This document shows, in pieces, positions 21,622-22,859 of a DNA stretch of 22,859 nucleotides. The first letter of the stretch is position 1. Every line of letters begins with the position of its first letter. The notes under the pieces were generated by a model. The model made no database searches and was not told the origin of the DNA. It worked only from the letters and a program-made list of their open reading frames with translations. The position numbers were made by a program, and so were the translations under genes. Origin of the DNA: Pseudomonadota bacterium (GTDB taxonomy: Bacteria > Pseudomonadota > Alphaproteobacteria > Rhizobiales > Xanthobacteraceae); NCBI GenBank assembly GCA_023387555.1, contig JAEWHY010000145.1, positions 1 to 22,859 on the forward strand, read 5' to 3'.

Positions 21622-22126
21622 GTTTCCTCCCGTTGAATGATGTGTCGGATATTTGGTTGGCGGCACGTGAGATGGCTTTCACGATGCCCGAGTAACCAGT
21701 GCAGCGGCACAGATTGCCGCTCATTTCATGCCTGATCTCGCTCGGCGTAATGCCTGGCTTGCGCGCGAGCAGGTCGGCCGCTGCTATAACCATTCCGGGT
21801 GTGCAGAAGCCGCACTGGAGGCCATGCTCTGCAGAGAAGGCCTCGCGCAGCGCATCGGGCAGGGGGCCCGACAGGCCCTCGATCGTGGTAACCTCGCGAC
21901 CGTCAGCCGATGCGGCAAGCGTGATGCAGGAGCGCACCGGCGTATTGTCGAGCAGTATGGTGCAGGCGCCGCAGACGCCGTGCTCGCATCCGACATGGGT
22001 CCCGGTCAGCATCAGGCTTTCGCGCAGGACGTCGGCGAGGCTGGTCCGCGGCTCGACGAGGACCTCGTGTTTCTGCCCGTTGACGGTCAGACTAATCGTG
22101 AGGGGCGCGATGCTTGGCGCGGTCAT
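21602..22126 (-). CDS. 2Fe-2S subunit of a molybdenum hydroxylase (CoxS/NdhS-like)
   Basis: A 174-residue small subunit of xanthine-oxidase-family molybdenum hydroxylases. The plant-ferredoxin-type cluster is bound by Cys47, 52, 55 and 67 (GCEHGVCGACTILLD then SC). The second, all-helical cluster is bound by Cys105, 108, 140 and 142 (QCGFCTPGM and LCRCTGYSGI). It passes electrons from the molybdopterin site to FAD. Its start overlaps the FAD subunit's stop as ATGA. The tail (residues 155-174) is longer than usual and overlaps the receptor gene. Relatives include nicotinate, isoquinoline, quinoline and CO dehydrogenases; with the operon neighbours, hydroxylation of an N-heterocycle next to the ring nitrogen is the likeliest role. 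Confidence 0.94.
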   Translation of the reverse strand: MTAPSIAPLTISLTVNGQKHEVLVEPRTSLADVLRESLMLTGTHVGCEHGVCGACTILLDNTPVRSCITLAASADGREVTTIEGLSGPLPDALREAFSAEHGLQCGFCTPGMVIAAADLLARKPGITPSEIRHEMSGNLCRCTGYSGIVKAISRAANQISDTSFNGRKHELSAE

Positions 22127-22859
22127 GACGTGAACACCTTCTCGATCGCGGCAACGGCGTTCACGGCATGCAGATGCAACCGATAGCGTGCGAGGTCGCT
22201 GGCTCCATCCGTCTGCACCTGTCGTATCGCCTCGGCGATTGCGGCATAGAGCTCGCGTCCGGATTCGGCGTCCCCGCGCCCGGCCGCGCGGCTCGCGACC
22301 ACCGGCGAGAGGTCGAAGGGCTGATCTCCGACCGCGCCAATCCAAACCACGGGTGCCTCGCCGGGAGATGCGATACAGACGGCGATCGCCTGAGCAAAGC
22401 CGCCATGGTGATCGACTTCCTTGACCACGCTCCAGCGCGTGCCCTCCGGCAGAGCCGGAACCTCGATTTCGGTGAGAAGGTCGCCAGGTGCGAGCGCGGT
22501 CTCGAAATAGCCCCGAAAGAATTCGCGCAGCGCCACGGTGCGGTGCCCCGCGGACGAGATGACGCGCGCCGTCGCGCCCAGGGCGCAGAGCACCGGCGGC
22601 CAGTCCGCGGCCGGATCGGCATGGGCGATGCTGCCACCGATGGTGCCCCGATTTCGCACCGACCGATAGGCAATGCCGGCGGCGACGAAGCGGAGCAGGG
22701 CGCCGGCTTCACCGGTCAGCGTGGCATCTTCGATCTGCGCGTGAGTTACCGCTGCGCCAAGCTGGATGGCGCCGCTATCCGTCTCACGGAGCATGCGCAA
22801 AGCCTCGATCCGGCCGATATCGACGATATGCCCGGGCCGGGCGGCGCGCAGGTTGAGCA
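22123..22859 (-). CDS. FAD subunit of a molybdenum hydroxylase (CoxM-like), cut by window edge
   Basis: The C-terminal ~245 residues of the medium subunit. The frame is open to the right edge, so the first part of the FAD domain (with the AGGQSL-type motif) is outside. Visible: ARPGHIVDIGRIEALRML, then RNRGTIGGSIAHADPAADWP, the second FAD-binding motif, and the C-terminal CO-dehydrogenase flavoprotein domain (FFRGYFETALAPGDLLTEIE). It carries electrons from the 2Fe-2S subunit to an acceptor. The molybdopterin-binding large subunit is not in the window and is expected further right. Confidence 0.93.
   Translation of the reverse strand, partial: LNLRAARPGHIVDIGRIEALRMLRETDSGAIQLGAAVTHAQIEDATLTGEAGALLRFVAAGIAYRSVRNRGTIGGSIAHADPAADWPPVLCALGATARVISSAGHRTVALREFFRGYFETALAPGDLLTEIEVPALPEGTRWSVVKEVDHHGGFAQAIAVCIASPGEAPVVWIGAVGDQPFDLSPVVASRAAGRGDAESGRELYAAIAEAIRQVQTDGASDLARYRLHLHAVNAVAAIEKVFTS

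Noticed and set aside
1..22859. CRISPR arrays, rRNA genes, intact insertion sequences, intact integrase
   Set aside because: None seen on either strand; no regularly spaced long repeats and no transposase motifs.

Overview
The window is GC-rich bacterial DNA with clear Shine-Dalgarno sites, many orphan tripartite-tricarboxylate-transporter (TTT) receptors, many small secreted proteins of unknown function and Tat-like leaders. This fits an alphaproteobacterium of the Hyphomicrobiales, most likely a Bradyrhizobium/Rhodopseudomonas-type organism. That placement is inferred from gene content and style, not from a marker gene.

Bases 1-9,500 are ordinary chromosome: two tandem Bug-type (TctC) solute receptors on the + strand, a DUF3617 protein, a PerM/AI-2E-family membrane protein on the - strand, and a run of small exported or membrane proteins. 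The run includes a stub of a porin N-terminus, a coupled pair of tiny/small minus-strand genes, a CxxC protein, and two paralogous secreted proteins. tRNA-Thr(TGT) lies in this stretch. rlmB follows on the - strand. Bases 9,570-14,038 hold an orphan family-5 ABC substrate-binding protein, tRNA-Tyr(GTA), a P-loop protein and a Tat-exported amidase-signature enzyme.

From about 14,210 to 16,670, directly after tRNA-Gly(TCC), lies a short inserted element that looks foreign and partly decayed. Its minus-strand operon encodes a rolling-circle Rep-like (HUH) protein that is truncated and frameshifted, a three-helix membrane protein with a C-terminal beta domain, an HNH-like protein, and a small gene disrupted by two mutually compensating frameshifts. 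Its genes are joined by TAATG/TGATG overlaps. A 13-base imperfect direct repeat lies at both ends, four helically spaced GTAGCG-type repeats sit by the tRNA, and a terminator closes the operon.

From 16,850 to the right edge runs a tight minus-strand catabolic operon, read right to left: molybdenum-hydroxylase FAD subunit (partial), its 2Fe-2S subunit, a Bug receptor, a class III extradiol dioxygenase with a LigA-like tail, a RidA-family protein, an FAD aromatic monooxygenase and a formamidase-like alpha/beta hydrolase. The set suggests uptake, hydroxylation, second hydroxylation, ring cleavage, imine/enamine hydrolysis and amide hydrolysis of an N-heteroaromatic or aminoaromatic acid. The substrate is not determined. 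The ring-cleaving enzyme is not the M29-like type used for 2,5-dihydroxypyridine in the known nicotinate pathway, so this may be a different or undescribed route. It is the most interesting system in the window, followed by the tRNA-Gly element.
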